Shown in pieces: positions 44,396-52,917 of a stretch of 64,000 bases of DNA (position 1 is the first letter of the stretch; each line of letters begins with the position of its first letter). The notes below the pieces were generated by a model. The model ran no database searches. It was not told the origin of the DNA and worked only from the letters and a program-made list of their open reading frames with translations. The position numbers were made by a program, and so were the translations under genes. Source of the DNA: Taishania sp. Lineage in GTDB: Bacteria; Bacteroidota; Bacteroidia; Flavobacteriales_D; Crocinitomicaceae. The DNA lies in contig JASLGM010000043.1 of assembly GCA_030150045.1 (NCBI GenBank), positions 1-64,000 on the forward strand, read 5' to 3'.

Positions 44396-44403
44396 TAAAT
44401 TTG
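44396..44403 (+). promoter_or_regulatory. Candidate -7 promoter box (TAAATTTG) for purL
   Basis: TAAATTTG fits TAnnTTTG and lies 19 bp before the ATG at 44423. TTTAAG about 20 bp upstream is a weak -33 candidate. Confidence 0.42.
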
Positions 44404-44422
44404 CACCACATCTTATTTATCT

Positions 44423-46660
44423 ATGAATAGCACAAAACAACAACTTGCAACAGTAGAACAGGCAGTCGAATTAGGATTACGTGCCGATGAATTCGAAATG
44501 ATTAAAGGAATATTAGGGAGAACCCCTAATTTCACGGAAACCGCAGTTTATTCAGTAATGTGGTCGGAGCACTGTTCGTATAAAAACTCAATTTTCTGGT
44601 TGAAAAAATTACCAAAAGACGGTCCACACATGTTGGTAAAAGCAGGTGAGGAAAATGCCGGATTAGTAGATATTGGTGACGGAATTGGTTGCGCATTTAA
44701 AATTGAATCACATAACCATCCATCTGCATTAGAACCTTATCAAGGTGCAGCAACCGGAGTTGGAGGGATTAATAGAGATATTTTCACAATGGGTGCACGT
44801 CCAATCGCACAATTAAACTCTTTGCGTTTTGGAAACATTGATAGAGATCGTACAAAGTGGTTAGTTAAAGGTGTTACAAAAGGAATTGGTGATTACGGTA
44901 ATGCTTTTGGTATTCCAATTGTTGGTGGAGAAGTGTTCTTTGACGATTCTTACAATACAAACCCTCTGGTAAATGCTTTTTCAGCAGGTATCATGGATTC
45001 AAAAAAAATTATTTCAGCTAAAGCTAAAGGACCAGGGAATCCAGTATTTATTGTAGGTTCATCTACAGGTAAAGATGGAATTGCAGGAGCAGCCTTTGCT
45101 TCAAAAGATATTACTGAAGACTCAGCAAATGATTTACCATCTGTCCAAGTTGGTGACCCATTTATGGAAAAACTCCTTTTAGAAGCAACAATGGAACTTG
45201 CAAATACTGACGCTATTGTTGGAATGCAAGATATGGGTGCAGCGGGTATTACTTGTTCAACATGTGAAATGAGTGCAGGTGGAGGAGTAGGGATGGAAAT
45301 CCACCTTGATAAAGTACCTACACGTCAAGAAAACATGTTACCTTACGAAATCCTTCTTTCTGAATCGCAAGAACGTATGTTAATTGTAGTTCAAAAAGGA
45401 AAAGAAAGTATAGTTAAAGCAATTTTTGATAAATGGGATTTACATGCTGAAGAAATTGGTGTAGTAACCGATACTGGACGTGTGAACTATTATATGAATG
45501 GAGAGTTAGTAGGTGATGTTCCTGCCGAATCACTTGTATTAGGTGGTGGTGCACCTATTTATGAAAGAGAATATACAGAGCCAGCATATTATCAGGAGTT
45601 CAAAAAATTCAATATAGATCAAGTTGCAGAACCAAAAGATTTGAAAGAAGTTGCAGACTTTTTAATACAACATCCAAATATTGCTTCTAAAAGATGGGTG
45701 TATGAACAATACGATTCAATGGTCGGCACAATTAATATGACATCAAACCGACCAGCTGATGCAGGTGTAGTAAACATTAAAGGTACGAATAAAGCATTGG
45801 CAATGACAGTCGATTGCAATTCTAGATATGTAAATGCCGATCCAGAAGTAGGTACAATGATTGCTGTTTCTGAAGCTGCTAGAAATATTACATGTGCGGG
45901 TGGTGCTCCTTCTGCAATTACGAACTGTTTGAACTTTGGTAATCCATACAATCCAGAATCATACTGGCAGTTTGTAGGTGCAATCAAAGGAATGTCTGCA
46001 GCTTGTATCAAGTTCCAAACGCCTGTAACAGGAGGAAACGTTTCTTTTTATAATCAAACAGTTACAAATGGTGTGGAAGTACCAGTATTCCCAACGCCAA
46101 CTATCGGAATGATTGGTATTGTTGAGGATAAAACGAAAATAATGACGCTTGATTTCAAGAAAAAAGGAGAGCTTATTTTCTTAATCGGTGATTATACAGA
46201 GGATATAGCATCTTCTGAATACTTGTATTCTTATCATAATATAAAAGCATCTCCTGCTCCATATTTTGATTTAGAAAAAGAATATAAAATGCAAAATGTA
46301 GTTAGCAATTTAATAAAAAATGACTATATTAATGCAGCTCATGATGTATCAGATGGAGGACTTTATGTATCATTAGTTGAAATGGCAATGCCAAGAGATT
46401 TAGGCTTTGACGTGGAGGCAGATGGTGAAATTAGACTAGATGCGTTCTTATTCGGTGAAGGGCAAGGAAGAGTAATTGTTACAGTAAGTGAAGAAAAAGA
46501 GGATGCTTTTATAGAATTTATGTCTACTTTAGATGTTCCTTCAACACTTTTAGGACACGTAACAAAAGGTAAACTAGTTATCGATGGTGAACATTATGGA
46601 TTTATTGATGAAGTAAAAGAGAAATTTAATAACGCTTTAGAAATCCGCTTGACAAAATAA
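44423..46660 (+). CDS. purL: Phosphoribosylformylglycinamidine synthase subunit PurL (small type)
   Basis: This 745-residue protein is the small PurL, without the glutaminase domain of the large enzyme, and so needs PurQ and PurS, which are not in the window. It converts FGAR to FGAM with ATP and ammonia. Signatures are MWSEHCSYKNS near the N-terminus, FKIESHNHPSALEPYQGAATG, TGGNVSFYNQ in the second half, and AAHDVSDGGLYVSLVEMA near the C-terminus. It starts a dense run with DUF4290, murA and the tlpA-like gene (15, 5 and -1 bp gaps), suggesting co-transcription. Confidence 0.96.
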   Translation: MNSTKQQLATVEQAVELGLRADEFEMIKGILGRTPNFTETAVYSVMWSEHCSYKNSIFWLKKLPKDGPHMLVKAGEENAGLVDIGDGIGCAFKIESHNHPSALEPYQGAATGVGGINRDIFTMGARPIAQLNSLRFGNIDRDRTKWLVKGVTKGIGDYGNAFGIPIVGGEVFFDDSYNTNPLVNAFSAGIMDSKKIISAKAKGPGNPVFIVGSSTGKDGIAGAAFASKDITEDSANDLPSVQVGDPFMEKLLLEATMELANTDAIVGMQDMGAAGITCSTCEMSAGGGVGMEIHLDKVPTRQENMLPYEILLSESQERMLIVVQKGKESIVKAIFDKWDLHAEEIGVVTDTGRVNYYMNGELVGDVPAESLVLGGGAPIYEREYTEPAYYQEFKKFNIDQVAEPKDLKEVADFLIQHPNIASKRWVYEQYDSMVGTINMTSNRPADAGVVNIKGTNKALAMTVDCNSRYVNADPEVGTMIAVSEAARNITCAGGAPSAITNCLNFGNPYNPESYWQFVGAIKGMSAACIKFQTPVTGGNVSFYNQTVTNGVEVPVFPTPTIGMIGIVEDKTKIMTLDFKKKGELIFLIGDYTEDIASSEYLYSYHNIKASPAPYFDLEKEYKMQNVVSNLIKNDYINAAHDVSDGGLYVSLVEMAMPRDLGFDVEADGEIRLDAFLFGEGQGRVIVTVSEEKEDAFIEFMSTLDVPSTLLGHVTKGKLVIDGEHYGFIDEVKEKFNNALEIRLTK

Positions 46661-46675
46661 ATTGTAAATAATCAT

Positions 46676-47323
46676 ATGGAATATAATACAACAAGGAATC
46701 CTCTACTTCTTCCAGAGTATGGCAGGAATGTACAAAACATGATTGCGCATGCTTTAACAATTATTGACCGTGACGAAAGAAATCGTGCAGCGCGAGCAAT
46801 AATTGAAGTAATGGGACAGTTAAATCCACACCTAAGAGACGTGGATGATTACCGTCACAAATTATGGACACACTTGTTAGTAATGTCAAATTTCCAACTA
46901 GATGTAGATTCCCCTTACCCAAAGCCGAACGTGGAAATTCTTTTTGAGAAACCTAAAAGAATGCAATATCCCAAAAGCAGAATTCGTTATGGTCATTATG
47001 GAAAATACACTCAAAAAATACTTGAATCAGCAGCAATAATAGCAAATCAAGAAGAAAAAGAGTACTTGAAAGGAACAATGGCGAATTTCATGAAGTATCA
47101 ATATCTAGCCCATAATAATGGCGCTGTTGAAAATCATGTTATTGCAAACCAATTAAGAGAGCTCTCACAAGGAGCTCTTGAATTGGAGAATCCTGATGAG
47201 CTTGTGAGTACAAATGCTTTGTTACGACAAATAGGTAATACAAAAAGAAACCACAGTCATAGCAATAGCAAAAACAATAATCACAAGAAAAACAATCCAA
47301 AGAAAAAATTCATTAAAAAATAA
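46676..47323 (+). CDS. DUF4290 domain protein
   Basis: This 215-residue protein matches the DUF4290 family of Bacteroidota: YNTTRNPLLLPEYGRNVQNM, DRDERNRAARAIIEVMG, LRDVDDYRHKLWTHLLVMSN. Function is unknown. The last 25 residues form an Asn/Lys/His-rich low-complexity tail (NHSHSNSKNNNHKKNNPKKK), likely disordered and nucleic-acid or metal interacting. In flavobacteria it is commonly next to murA, as here (5 bp apart), which suggests a cell-wall role (inference). Confidence 0.88.
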   Translation: MEYNTTRNPLLLPEYGRNVQNMIAHALTIIDRDERNRAARAIIEVMGQLNPHLRDVDDYRHKLWTHLLVMSNFQLDVDSPYPKPNVEILFEKPKRMQYPKSRIRYGHYGKYTQKILESAAIIANQEEKEYLKGTMANFMKYQYLAHNNGAVENHVIANQLRELSQGALELENPDELVSTNALLRQIGNTKRNHSHSNSKNNNHKKNNPKKKFIKK

Positions 47324-47328
47324 TTTTC

Positions 47329-48636
47329 ATGGCTTCTTTTGAAATCTATGGAGGAAAACCACTCAAAGGTGAATTAATTCCTCAAGGTGCAAAAAATGAA
47401 GCGTTGCAAGTTCTTTGCGCGCCACTTCTTACAGCAGAAAAGGTCACTATTTCTAATATCCCTGATATTGTAGATGTTAATAAGTTAATTAACTTATTAC
47501 AAGCGATGGGTGTAAAAGTTGAAAAGGTAGAATCAGGTACTTATATGTTTCAAGCTAAGGAAATTAATCTTGATTTTTTACAATCAGAGGAATTTAAAGA
47601 ACGGGCATCTTCACTACGTGGTTCTATCATGATTGTTGGACCGTTACTCGCTAGATACGGTCAAGGTTATATCCCAAAACCAGGTGGTGACAAAATAGGT
47701 CGAAGAAGATTAGATACACACTTTGAAGGATTCCAATCGCTTGGAGCTATATTTGATTATGATGCTGGTGAGCATTTTTACACTGTTAAAGCTGATAAGT
47801 TAAAAGGTGCTTACATACATTTGGATGAAGCATCTGTAACAGGTACTGCAAATGTAGTTATGGCTGCTGTACTCGCAGAAGGAACAACTACTATTTATAA
47901 TGCAGCATGCGAACCATACTTACAACAATTATGTAAGATGTTGAATGCAATGGGAGCAAAAATTTCAGGTATTTCTTCTAATATGTTGACTATTGAAGGG
48001 GTGAAAGAATTAGGAGGTTGCTATCATAGAATTCTTCCTGATATGATCGAAATCGGTTCCTTTATTGGTTTAGCTGCAATGACGAAATCTGAAATAACAA
48101 TTAAGGATGTTAGCTGGGAAAATCTAGGGATTATTCCTAATGTCTTTAGGAGATTAGGAATAAAATTAGAAAGAAGAGGTGATGATATTTATGTACCCGC
48201 TCAAGAATCATATGAAATAGATACATTTATCGATGGTTCTATCTTGACAATTGCGGATGCTCCATGGCCTGGATTTACCCCTGATTTACTTTCTATTGTG
48301 TTAGTGGTAGCTACACAAGCGAAAGGTTCTGTGTTAATTCATCAAAAAATGTTTGAATCTAGATTGTTCTTTGTAGATAAGTTGATTGACATGGGAGCTC
48401 AAATCATTTTGTGTGATCCACATAGAGCTACAGTAATTGGATTAGATCATAAGTACCCATTAAAAGGAATGCAGATGACCTCCCCCGACATTCGTGCAGG
48501 GGTATCTTTACTTATCGCAGCTCTATCAGCCGATGGAAAATCTGTTATTCATAACATTGAACAAATAGATCGAGGCTATCAAAATATCGAATTGAGATTA
48601 AATAATATTGGTGCTGACATTAGACGTATAGGTTAA
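47329..48636 (+). CDS. murA: UDP-N-acetylglucosamine 1-carboxyvinyltransferase
   Basis: This 435-residue enzyme catalyses the first committed step of peptidoglycan synthesis, transferring enolpyruvate from PEP to UDP-GlcNAc. It has the family segments GAKNEALQVLCAPLL, SSLRGSIMIVGPLLARYGQG, ASVTGTANVVMAAVLAEG, and DIRAGVSLLIAALSADG near the C-terminus. The catalytic-loop residue normally Cys (C115 in E. coli) is Asp here: D121 in PKPGGDKIGRRRLDTHF. Asp at this site is known to make MurA insensitive to fosfomycin. The stop overlaps the next start (TAATG). Confidence 0.95.
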   Translation: MASFEIYGGKPLKGELIPQGAKNEALQVLCAPLLTAEKVTISNIPDIVDVNKLINLLQAMGVKVEKVESGTYMFQAKEINLDFLQSEEFKERASSLRGSIMIVGPLLARYGQGYIPKPGGDKIGRRRLDTHFEGFQSLGAIFDYDAGEHFYTVKADKLKGAYIHLDEASVTGTANVVMAAVLAEGTTTIYNAACEPYLQQLCKMLNAMGAKISGISSNMLTIEGVKELGGCYHRILPDMIEIGSFIGLAAMTKSEITIKDVSWENLGIIPNVFRRLGIKLERRGDDIYVPAQESYEIDTFIDGSILTIADAPWPGFTPDLLSIVLVVATQAKGSVLIHQKMFESRLFFVDKLIDMGAQIILCDPHRATVIGLDHKYPLKGMQMTSPDIRAGVSLLIAALSADGKSVIHNIEQIDRGYQNIELRLNNIGADIRRIG

Positions 48637-49160
48637 TGAGAAAAATAATATTTCTAAGTACTTTTCTTTTACTAGGAAGTACATATGCACAAAAAAAAGT
48701 TACTAATGTATCTCTTGAAGCACCGAAAATTGGAGAACAATCTCCTAGATTTACTGCTAAACTATTAAATGGAGAAGAAATTAGTTTCAAAAAACTTAAA
48801 GGGAAACTAGTTCTTATTGACTTTTGGGCATCTTGGTGTGGTCCTTGTAGACTAGAAAATCCAAATGTCGTGAAGAATTATCAGGAGTTTAAAGACACGA
48901 AATTTACAAACGGTAAAAAATTTATTGTTCTCTCCATCTCTCTAGATAGACAAGAAGATGCTTGGTTAAAAGCAATTGAAAAAGATCAATTAAATTGGGA
49001 CTATCATATTTGGGATAAAAACAGTGAAATTGCAAAAGACTACTTTATAAAATATATCCCTCAAGCATATCTAATAGATGGTAAAGGGAAGATAATTGCC
49101 ACAGCTGAGGATCTACGTGGTGAAAAACTAAAAATCACACTAGAAAATTATAAAAAATAG
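48636..49160 (+). CDS. TlpA-like thioredoxin-fold protein, exported
   Basis: This 174-residue protein has an N-terminal signal peptide (RKIIFLSTFLLLGSTYAQ) and a TlpA/AhpC-like thioredoxin fold. The redox motif is WASWCGPCRLENP with C68 and C71, and the cis-Pro loop is YIPQAYLID. Such proteins reduce disulfides in the periplasm, for example during cytochrome c maturation. It overlaps murA by one base and ends before a long hairpin. Confidence 0.88.
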   Translation: MRKIIFLSTFLLLGSTYAQKKVTNVSLEAPKIGEQSPRFTAKLLNGEEISFKKLKGKLVLIDFWASWCGPCRLENPNVVKNYQEFKDTKFTNGKKFIVLSISLDRQEDAWLKAIEKDQLNWDYHIWDKNSEIAKDYFIKYIPQAYLIDGKGKIIATAEDLRGEKLKITLENYKK

Positions 49161-49183
49161 TTTTTACTGACAAAAAAGCGTAA

Positions 49184-49228
49184 ACATGCTGACACGATTT
49201 TACAAAATCTGTCAGCATGTCCTTTTTT
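49184..49228 (+). terminator. Long hairpin between the tlpA-like gene and grpE
   Basis: ACATGCTGACA pairs with TGTCAGCATGT, and the loop holds a second pair GATTTT/AAAATC. CCTTTTTT follows. It is a good terminator and lies 30-74 bp before grpE, so it may also serve as an operator for the chaperone genes. Confidence 0.7.
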
Positions 49229-49278
49229 AAGGGATGGCAAACTATTTGTTAAATTGAATGACATTAAAATATAAGAAA

Positions 49279-49824
49279 ATGACAGAAGAAAAGGAATTTG
49301 TTGACAACAATGAGGAGTTAAATGTTGATACGGATAACACTGTAGGTAATGAAGCTAATCAAGAAGATAACATCTCGACAGAAGAAATGTCATTGGAAGA
49401 AAAATATGCAGATTTGAATAATCGTTTTCTTAGACTATACGCTGAGTTTGATAACTATCGTAAGCGTACAAACAAAGAAAAAATGGATATCATAGCAAAT
49501 GCAGCTGAAGGAGTCATTAAAACAATTCTTCCAACTGTCGATGATTTTGAGCGTGCGATTCAGAATAACGAGAATAGTGAAGATATAAATGCTGTGAAAG
49601 AAGGTTTCTTCCTGATTTTCAATAAAATGAAGGCGTCTTTAGAAGCAAAAGGAATGAAAGAAATGATAACTACTGGTGAAGTATTTGACAGTGAATTACA
49701 TGAAGCAATCGCTAATATCCCTGGAGAAGCAAGTCAAAAAGGTAAAGTGATTGATACTGTTGAAAAAGGATATTACTTGAACGATAAGGTTATACGTTAC
49801 GCCAAAGTAGTAGTAGGACAATAA
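49279..49824 (+). CDS. grpE: Nucleotide exchange factor GrpE
   Basis: GrpE releases ADP from DnaK. The start at 49279 (MTEEKEFVDNNEEL) is preferred; an in-frame ATG at 49258 adds seven residues. The acidic N-terminus is followed by a long coiled coil (LEEKYADLNNRFLRLYAEFDNYRKRTNKE) and the C-terminal beta domain ending in VIDTVEKGYYLNDKVIRYAKVVVG. Length (181) is typical. dnaJ follows after 21 bp, so the pair forms an operon; dnaK is not in the window. Confidence 0.94.
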   Translation: MTEEKEFVDNNEELNVDTDNTVGNEANQEDNISTEEMSLEEKYADLNNRFLRLYAEFDNYRKRTNKEKMDIIANAAEGVIKTILPTVDDFERAIQNNENSEDINAVKEGFFLIFNKMKASLEAKGMKEMITTGEVFDSELHEAIANIPGEASQKGKVIDTVEKGYYLNDKVIRYAKVVVGQ

Positions 49825-49845
49825 TTCAAGAAGATCAAATAAATA

Positions 49846-50964
49846 ATGAGCGAGAAAAGAGATTATTACGAAGTATTAGGTGTTGATAGAAATGCTGTTG
49901 AAGCCGATATCAAAAAAGCATACCGTAAATTAGCTATTAAATACCATCCAGACAAAAACCCGGATAACCCAGAAGCCGAAGATAAATTTAAGGAAGCGGC
50001 AGAAGCGTATGAGGTATTAAGTGACCCAAATAAAAAAGCACAATACGATCGCTTTGGACACGCTGGGATGGGTGGTGCTGGAGGTTTTGGAGGTGGCGGA
50101 ATGAATATGGATGATATATTCAGCCAATTTGGGGATATCTTTGGTGGAGCCTTCGGAGGCGGAAGCGGATTTGGAGGTCCAAGAGGTGGTGGAGCTAGAC
50201 GGGTAAGAGGTACAAACTTACGTGTTAAAATGAAACTCAACCTTGATGAAATTGCAAATGGGGTACGTAAGAAAATTAAAGTAAACAAATTGGTTAATGC
50301 CGATGGTGTTACTTTTAAAACTTGTACTACATGTAATGGAGCTGGTCGTGTAATGCGCGTGCAGCAAACTTTCTTGGGCGCTATGCAAACGCAAGCAACT
50401 TGTAATGTTTGTCAAGGTGCTGGGAAAATGATCGACAAAAAACCAGCTGATGCAGACGCTCAAGGTCTAATTCGCAAAGAAGAGATTATTGAAATCGATA
50501 TTCCTGGAGGAGTAGAAGATGGAATGCAACTTAGTGTAACCGGAAAAGGTAATGCAGGAGGATTCGATGGTGTACCAGGAGATCTAATTGTCGTTGTTGA
50601 AGAAATCCCTCATGATGACCTTAGGCGTGATGGTGAAAATTTACATTACGATGCATACGTAAGTTTTATTGATGCAGTTCTAGGTGAACAAATTGAAATT
50701 CCTACTTTAGGTGGTAAGGCAAAAATAAAAATTGAACCTGGTACACAAAGTGGTAAAACTTTACGACTTAAAGGAAAAGGATTACCTAACATTCATGGAT
50801 ATGGACATGGTGATCTCTTTGTTCATGTTAATGTTTGGACTCCGAAAAAAGTTTCTAAAGATGAAAAAGAAATACTTGAAAAACTAAAATCAAGTGACAA
50901 TTTCAAACCGAGTCCAGGTAAAGATGAGAAAGGATTCTTTCAAAGAGTAAAAGACATGTTCTAA
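49846..50964 (+). CDS. dnaJ: Chaperone DnaJ
   Basis: This 372-residue Hsp40 has an N-terminal J-domain with the HPD motif (H34-P35-D36, YHPDKNPD), then a Gly/Phe-rich linker (about 72-115), a cysteine region, and the C-terminal peptide-binding domain (ending KPSPGKDEKGFFQRVKDMF). Only two CxxCxGxG repeats are present (CTTCNGAG and CNVCQGAG, about residues 155-190) instead of four. From memory, this is normal for flavobacterial DnaJ. It stimulates DnaK ATPase activity. It is downstream of grpE and ends at a clear terminator. Confidence 0.95.
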   Translation: MSEKRDYYEVLGVDRNAVEADIKKAYRKLAIKYHPDKNPDNPEAEDKFKEAAEAYEVLSDPNKKAQYDRFGHAGMGGAGGFGGGGMNMDDIFSQFGDIFGGAFGGGSGFGGPRGGGARRVRGTNLRVKMKLNLDEIANGVRKKIKVNKLVNADGVTFKTCTTCNGAGRVMRVQQTFLGAMQTQATCNVCQGAGKMIDKKPADADAQGLIRKEEIIEIDIPGGVEDGMQLSVTGKGNAGGFDGVPGDLIVVVEEIPHDDLRRDGENLHYDAYVSFIDAVLGEQIEIPTLGGKAKIKIEPGTQSGKTLRLKGKGLPNIHGYGHGDLFVHVNVWTPKKVSKDEKEILEKLKSSDNFKPSPGKDEKGFFQRVKDMF

Positions 50965-50995
50965 CATTTTAAAGAATTAGTCAAAATAGTATATA

Positions 50996-51028
50996 TAAAA
51001 AAACCTTGTCAAACGACAAGGTTTTTTT
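50996..51028 (+). terminator. Terminator of grpE-dnaJ
   Basis: AACCTTGTC and GACAAGGTT flank AAAC and are followed by TTTTTT, 32-64 bp after the dnaJ stop. Confidence 0.85.
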
Positions 51029-51058
51029 ATATTTAAATACTACAAGATAAAACACTCC

Positions 51059-51967
51059 ATGGAAAAACCATTCTATAAAATAGAAAACAAACAAGAATTA
51101 ACTCGTATCTTAATATCATTATTTACTATTTTCGCTTTTTATATATTAGGTGGAGTAGTAATGAGTTTGATGAAAGAAAACATCCCTAATGTTTCATCTA
51201 ATCATCATTACATTGATGATTTTAAATTGTATTACGGAAATAATTTAACACTAATTGCTATACTTTGCCCTTGGGTTATGGCTTTTTTTGGTGCCGTATT
51301 TAGTTCCCTTTTTATACTTAAGGAACCTATAGCTTGGTACTTCTCTCCTTCAAGAATATTTGACAAAAAAAAAATACTGGTCTCTTGTTTCATATGGACC
51401 GGAATTTATTTACTATCTCTTTTTATTGAAGGTAAGAAAGAACTAGTCTTTATCTTTGACCCTGAATATTTTTTCATTTTATTAATTATAGCTATACTCT
51501 TTATTCCTCTTCAGTGCTTAGCAGAAGAAATCTTGTTTAGAAGTTTATTATTCAAACTATTAGGGACATTCATTCCTCATGGTTGGATGATAGGATGCAT
51601 CTCAGGAATGATTTTTGGTCTTTTGCATATTACAAATCCTGAAATTGAAGCGTTGGGAACATGGGCAATTGTGTTTTACATTTTTGCAGGTGTGATGTTA
51701 GGCATTCTGGTAATTCTAGATAATGGTATTGAAATCGCATCCGGTTTTCATATTGCCAACAACCTAACAGCTGCACTAATTGTCACTACAAATTGGCAAG
51801 TTTTTAGAACTGATGCATTGTTTTTAGACCCTAGTGAACCACATATTGATTTAGTAACATTTGCTACTATGATAGGAAGTATGCTCTTATTTTTTGGTCT
51901 TGTCTTTTGGCGTTTTAATTTAAAAAAAGGGATACCATACCTAGGTAAAATCACAAAAAATAGATAG
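51059..51967 (+). CDS. CPBP family intramembrane glutamic endopeptidase
   Basis: This 302-residue membrane protein has about eight helices. The Abi/CAAX protease motifs are AEEILFRSLLFK (EExxxR, about residue 158), FGLLHI (about 187) and ASGFHIANNL (about 230), which supply the catalytic Glu and His residues. Members process prenylated or other membrane-linked peptides and are often linked to bacteriocin immunity. No bacteriocin gene is visible nearby. It precedes an ABC-2 transporter by 29 bp and may be co-transcribed. Confidence 0.88.
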   Translation: MEKPFYKIENKQELTRILISLFTIFAFYILGGVVMSLMKENIPNVSSNHHYIDDFKLYYGNNLTLIAILCPWVMAFFGAVFSSLFILKEPIAWYFSPSRIFDKKKILVSCFIWTGIYLLSLFIEGKKELVFIFDPEYFFILLIIAILFIPLQCLAEEILFRSLLFKLLGTFIPHGWMIGCISGMIFGLLHITNPEIEALGTWAIVFYIFAGVMLGILVILDNGIEIASGFHIANNLTAALIVTTNWQVFRTDALFLDPSEPHIDLVTFATMIGSMLLFFGLVFWRFNLKKGIPYLGKITKNR

Positions 51968-51996
51968 TATTCCAAACCTTTGATTATTTTTGATGT

Positions 51997-52917
51997 ATGC
52001 TGCAAATTTCAGAAATTTCTAAATCTTTTAGTGGAAAACGCGCCTTAAGCCAAGTGGATTTTGAAGTCCCTTCTGCAAGTGTTTTTGGTTTGTTAGGTCC
52101 TAATGGAGCCGGAAAAACGACACTACTTCGTATCTTAAATAAAATCATTTTACCAGACGAAGGTGCAATTAAATGGAAAGGAAATCTTTTACGTGAAAAT
52201 GACCTACAACGCATTGGCTACCTCCCAGAAGAAAGAGGCTTATACAGAACAATGACAGTGGCTGAACACGCTTATTTCTTTGGTCAACTCAAAAACTTAA
52301 AAAAAGCTGAAATTAAAGAACAATTAGACTTCTGGTTAAAAAAGTTTGATATTTTACATTGGAAAAATAAACGAATTGAAGAATTATCAAAGGGGATGGC
52401 ACAGAAGGTACAATTTATTTGTACGGTTCTACATCAACCCGAATTGTTAATACTAGATGAGCCCTTTAGTGGTTTTGATCCCGGAAACGTAGAATTGATT
52501 AGACAGGAAATTAAAAGGTTAAAAGACACTGGAACAACAATTCTTTTCTCTACCCACAACATGAAAAATGTAGAAGAGATTTGTGACGAATTTGCGTTAA
52601 TACATCAAGCTAAACTTGTATTAAATGGAAATGTAAGAGAAGTAAGAGAAAATCGAAAGCAAGGAATTTATGTCATTCAATTTAGAGGAAATATGATCGC
52701 TTTCGCCACAGCCTTGTGGGCAGGATATGAAATCATTTCCTCCTTAAATATTAATGATGACCTTCACGAAGTTCATCTGAAATTACGCCAAGACAACGAA
52801 TTCGAAGACTTATTAAAAGTGCTAATGGGAACCGTGAAAATTATTTCAGCTTGGGAATTAGTCCCTTCAATGCACGACATTTTCATTGATTTAACATCAA
52901 ACAATAACAACTTATGA
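51997..52917 (+). CDS. ABC transporter ATP-binding protein (NatA-like)
   Basis: This 306-residue ATPase has Walker A GPNGAGKTT (residues 34-42), Q-loop near YLPEERG, signature ELSKGMAQKVQ, Walker B LLILDEPFSGFDP and the H-loop FSTHN. The C-terminal extension of about 90 residues resembles the DUF4162 domain of ABC-2 exporters. It overlaps the permease gene by 4 bp (ATGA), so the two form one exporter. Substrate is unknown; the Na+ exporter NatAB is the closest described analogue. Confidence 0.92.
   Translation: MLQISEISKSFSGKRALSQVDFEVPSASVFGLLGPNGAGKTTLLRILNKIILPDEGAIKWKGNLLRENDLQRIGYLPEERGLYRTMTVAEHAYFFGQLKNLKKAEIKEQLDFWLKKFDILHWKNKRIEELSKGMAQKVQFICTVLHQPELLILDEPFSGFDPGNVELIRQEIKRLKDTGTTILFSTHNMKNVEEICDEFALIHQAKLVLNGNVREVRENRKQGIYVIQFRGNMIAFATALWAGYEIISSLNINDDLHEVHLKLRQDNEFEDLLKVLMGTVKIISAWELVPSMHDIFIDLTSNNNNL

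Noticed and set aside
45619..46011. 130-codon open frame antisense to purL
   Set aside because: The opposite strand encodes a highly conserved PurL segment; no independent support exists.
49866..50288. 140-codon open frame antisense to dnaJ
   Set aside because: It is a shadow of the Gly-rich dnaJ coding region, producing a Pro-rich artefact.
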